Assembly: GCA_024695725.1 (NCBI GenBank)
Contig: JAILHQ010000018.1
Coordinates: 1 to 14,500, forward strand
Reading direction: 5' to 3'
DNA length: 14,500 nucleotides
Source: Cyanobacteria bacterium RUI128
GTDB lineage: Bacteria; Cyanobacteriota; Vampirovibrionia; Gastranaerophilales; Gastranaerophilaceae
Shown here: piece by piece, positions 13,657 to 14,500 of the stretch
How the letters are laid out: each line of letters begins with the position of its first letter
Numbering within the stretch: position 1 is the first letter of the stretch
Translations under genes and position numbers: made by a program
Notes under the pieces: generated by a model
Seen by the model: the letters and a program-made list of their open reading frames with translations, nothing else
Database searches by the model: none
What the model was told of the DNA's origin: nothing

Positions 13657-14028
13657 TTATGCTTGCTTTGATGCCTTTTGATTCTTTAAATAATCAACTG
13701 CAAAACCTATACCTGCACCAATAAGTGCCATACCGCAAAGATTTTTTGCAACATTCATTGGACTTGTTACGGCCTTTTTAGCACCTTTAACAATTTTTGA
13801 TACAGTTGTCTTCTGCATATCAAACAAACCTGTTGATTTGTAGATAGATTTTAAAAGTTCTATTCTGTCTTTCTTTGCACCGTATGCTGCGTTCTTCAGA
13901 CCTGCGAAATTTGCGTTTATCATACCGTACTGATATCCGATTGATGATGCACCTAATGCTGCACCTATAACTGCGCCCTTCTTTGTATTTTTATAATTTG
14001 TTGTTGGAGCTACTGCATTTACTTCCAT
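13657..14028 (-). CDS. Small glycine-zipper membrane-type protein, paralogue of the next gene
   Basis: Function unknown. I choose the ATG at 14028 (MEVNAVAPTTNY) because GGGG lies seven bases upstream and the neighbouring paralogue also begins MEVN. An in-frame ATG at 14061 would add 11 residues without a ribosome binding site. The 123 residues contain hydrophobic glycine-rich segments at about 18-36 (GAVIGAALGASSIG) and 95-114 (GMALIGAGIGFAV). Between them is the shared linker with LLKSIYKSTGL and KTTVSKIVKGAKK, and the end is lysine-rich. It appears to be the first gene of a two-gene unit. Tandem paralogues with the same layout suggest a lineage-specific family. Confidence 0.78.
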   Translation of the reverse strand: MEVNAVAPTTNYKNTKKGAVIGAALGASSIGYQYGMINANFAGLKNAAYGAKKDRIELLKSIYKSTGLFDMQKTTVSKIVKGAKKAVTSPMNVAKNLCGMALIGAGIGFAVDYLKNQKASKQA

Positions 14029-14133
14029 TATAATTCCCCTTATTTGTATATATACACTCACTTAATATTGCTGAATATGATTTTTTGCTACCTAAATAAG
14101 AAATCGTTACAATCATTTTATTATAAATACGGA
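14029..14133. other. Upstream region of the paralogue pair
   Basis: This AT-rich stretch must hold part of the leader of the two small genes. A perfect TATAAT occurs on the minus strand (14125-14120) but has no matching -35 at 16-18 bases. TTGTTA-N17-TAAATA further right (about 14194-14166) is better spaced, but would place the 14134-14158 hairpin inside the transcript. I cannot decide which is used. Confidence 0.3.
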
Positions 14134-14158
14134 CAAAAAATAGAGGGTTGAAACCCTT
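14134..14158 (-). terminator. Terminator-like hairpin right of the paralogue pair
   Basis: On the minus strand AGGGTT-tc-AACCCT is followed by CTATTTTTTG. It may end a transcript coming from beyond the right edge or act as an attenuator in the leader of the paralogue pair. It shares the layout and the downstream TTTTTGTCCG with the hairpin at 637-661. Confidence 0.45.
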
Positions 14159-14500
14159 ACAAATAAGCATATTTACATTTCTTAACATGGTTTAACAAAA
14201 ATGGCAATTTTCAAATCAAAAAAAACTTTATCATGGTACAGGGGATTAAGAGAATGTTCAACTGACGAAAAAATTAAAAATTAGTCAAATGAATGAACAG
14301 AGTATACCGTAAACATACAAAACGGAAATTAATTCACATCAATCTTTCAAATTTGCACAGGCAGCATACGTAAAGGTATGTAATACCCTGCATATTTGGA
14401 ATCTTTAAACCTTCACTAACATAAAATTTCATAGACAGCGCACATGGCGATATCTACACTCGTTTTTGTGTGCGAGCTTAAATGTGCATAATTGCCAAAA
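14159..14500. other. Intergenic right end without a supported gene
   Basis: No frame on either strand is convincing. A 27-codon plus-strand frame (14201-14284, beginning MAIFKSKK) and a 32-codon minus-strand frame (14432-14334, beginning MKFYVSEG) lack ribosome binding sites. Small inverted repeats occur, such as CATAC-gtaaag-GTATG near 14368-14383 and CGCACA/TGTGCG near 14438 and 14470. Nothing more can be supported here. Confidence 0.5.

Noticed and set aside
14201..14284. 27-codon plus-strand frame MAIFKSKK...
   Set aside because: No ribosome binding site, no promoter and too short to judge; left as an observation only.
1..14500. CRISPR arrays, tRNA or rRNA genes, insertion sequences
   Set aside because: I looked for regularly spaced repeats, tRNA-like cloverleaf sequence, rRNA motifs and transposase-like proteins and saw none; the repeats present are short palindromes or protein-coding RTX repeats.

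Overview
The window is a low-GC bacterial chromosome segment dominated by a minus-strand ribosomal protein operon. In order of transcription, right to left, it reads rpsJ, rplC, rplD, rplW, rplB, rpsS, rplV, rpsC, rplP, rpmC, rpsQ, rplN, rplX, rplE, rpsN. Several of these proteins have cyanobacterial-style sequences, for example the L14 C-terminus [10 protein letters not shown] and the S10 tail [13 protein letters not shown]. The low GC, the zinc-type S14 and the small glycine-zipper proteins nearby best fit a non-photosynthetic, gut-type member of the Cyanobacteriota (Melainabacteria / Candidatus Gastranaerophilales). That placement is inferred by eye from the sequence, without a tree.

Right end (about 13262-14500): two adjacent paralogous small membrane-type proteins of unknown function read leftward and end at a strong hairpin terminator. 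To their right lie about 470 bases without a convincing gene. Middle (5672-13156): the ribosomal operon starts at a good sigma-70-like promoter (13128-13156) with a structured leader. A second promoter-plus-leader lies in the 222-bp gap before rplC. The other long gaps carry palindromes or dispersed-repeat-like sequence, notably rplC-rplD (about 200 bp) and rplE-rpsN (about 100 bp). The operon ends after rpsN at an 11-bp-stem terminator. The usual continuation (rpsH, rplF, rplR, rpsE, rplO, secY) is absent from the window, so the spc part is split here.

Left part (1-5531): two large RTX-type calcium-binding proteins (745 and 525 residues) without signal peptides follow, each with its own candidate promoter. 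They look like type I secretion substrates, but no secretion apparatus is encoded here. Next is a 237-residue protein with an H-x-H-P...S-x-x-D signature resembling a JAB/JAMM-type metal site. At the far left a gene begins at position 43 with a strong ribosome binding site and runs off the window. It is preceded by a promoter and a roughly 230-nt leader with several perfect hairpins and a possible 24-codon leader ORF.

The ribosomal genes build the 50S and 30S subunits. The RTX and JAB-like genes are probably an accessory module beside this conserved block. The best candidates for undescribed biology are the structured leaders before the left-edge gene, rplC and rpsJ, the dispersed repeats in operon spacers, and the RTX/JAB-like gene set.
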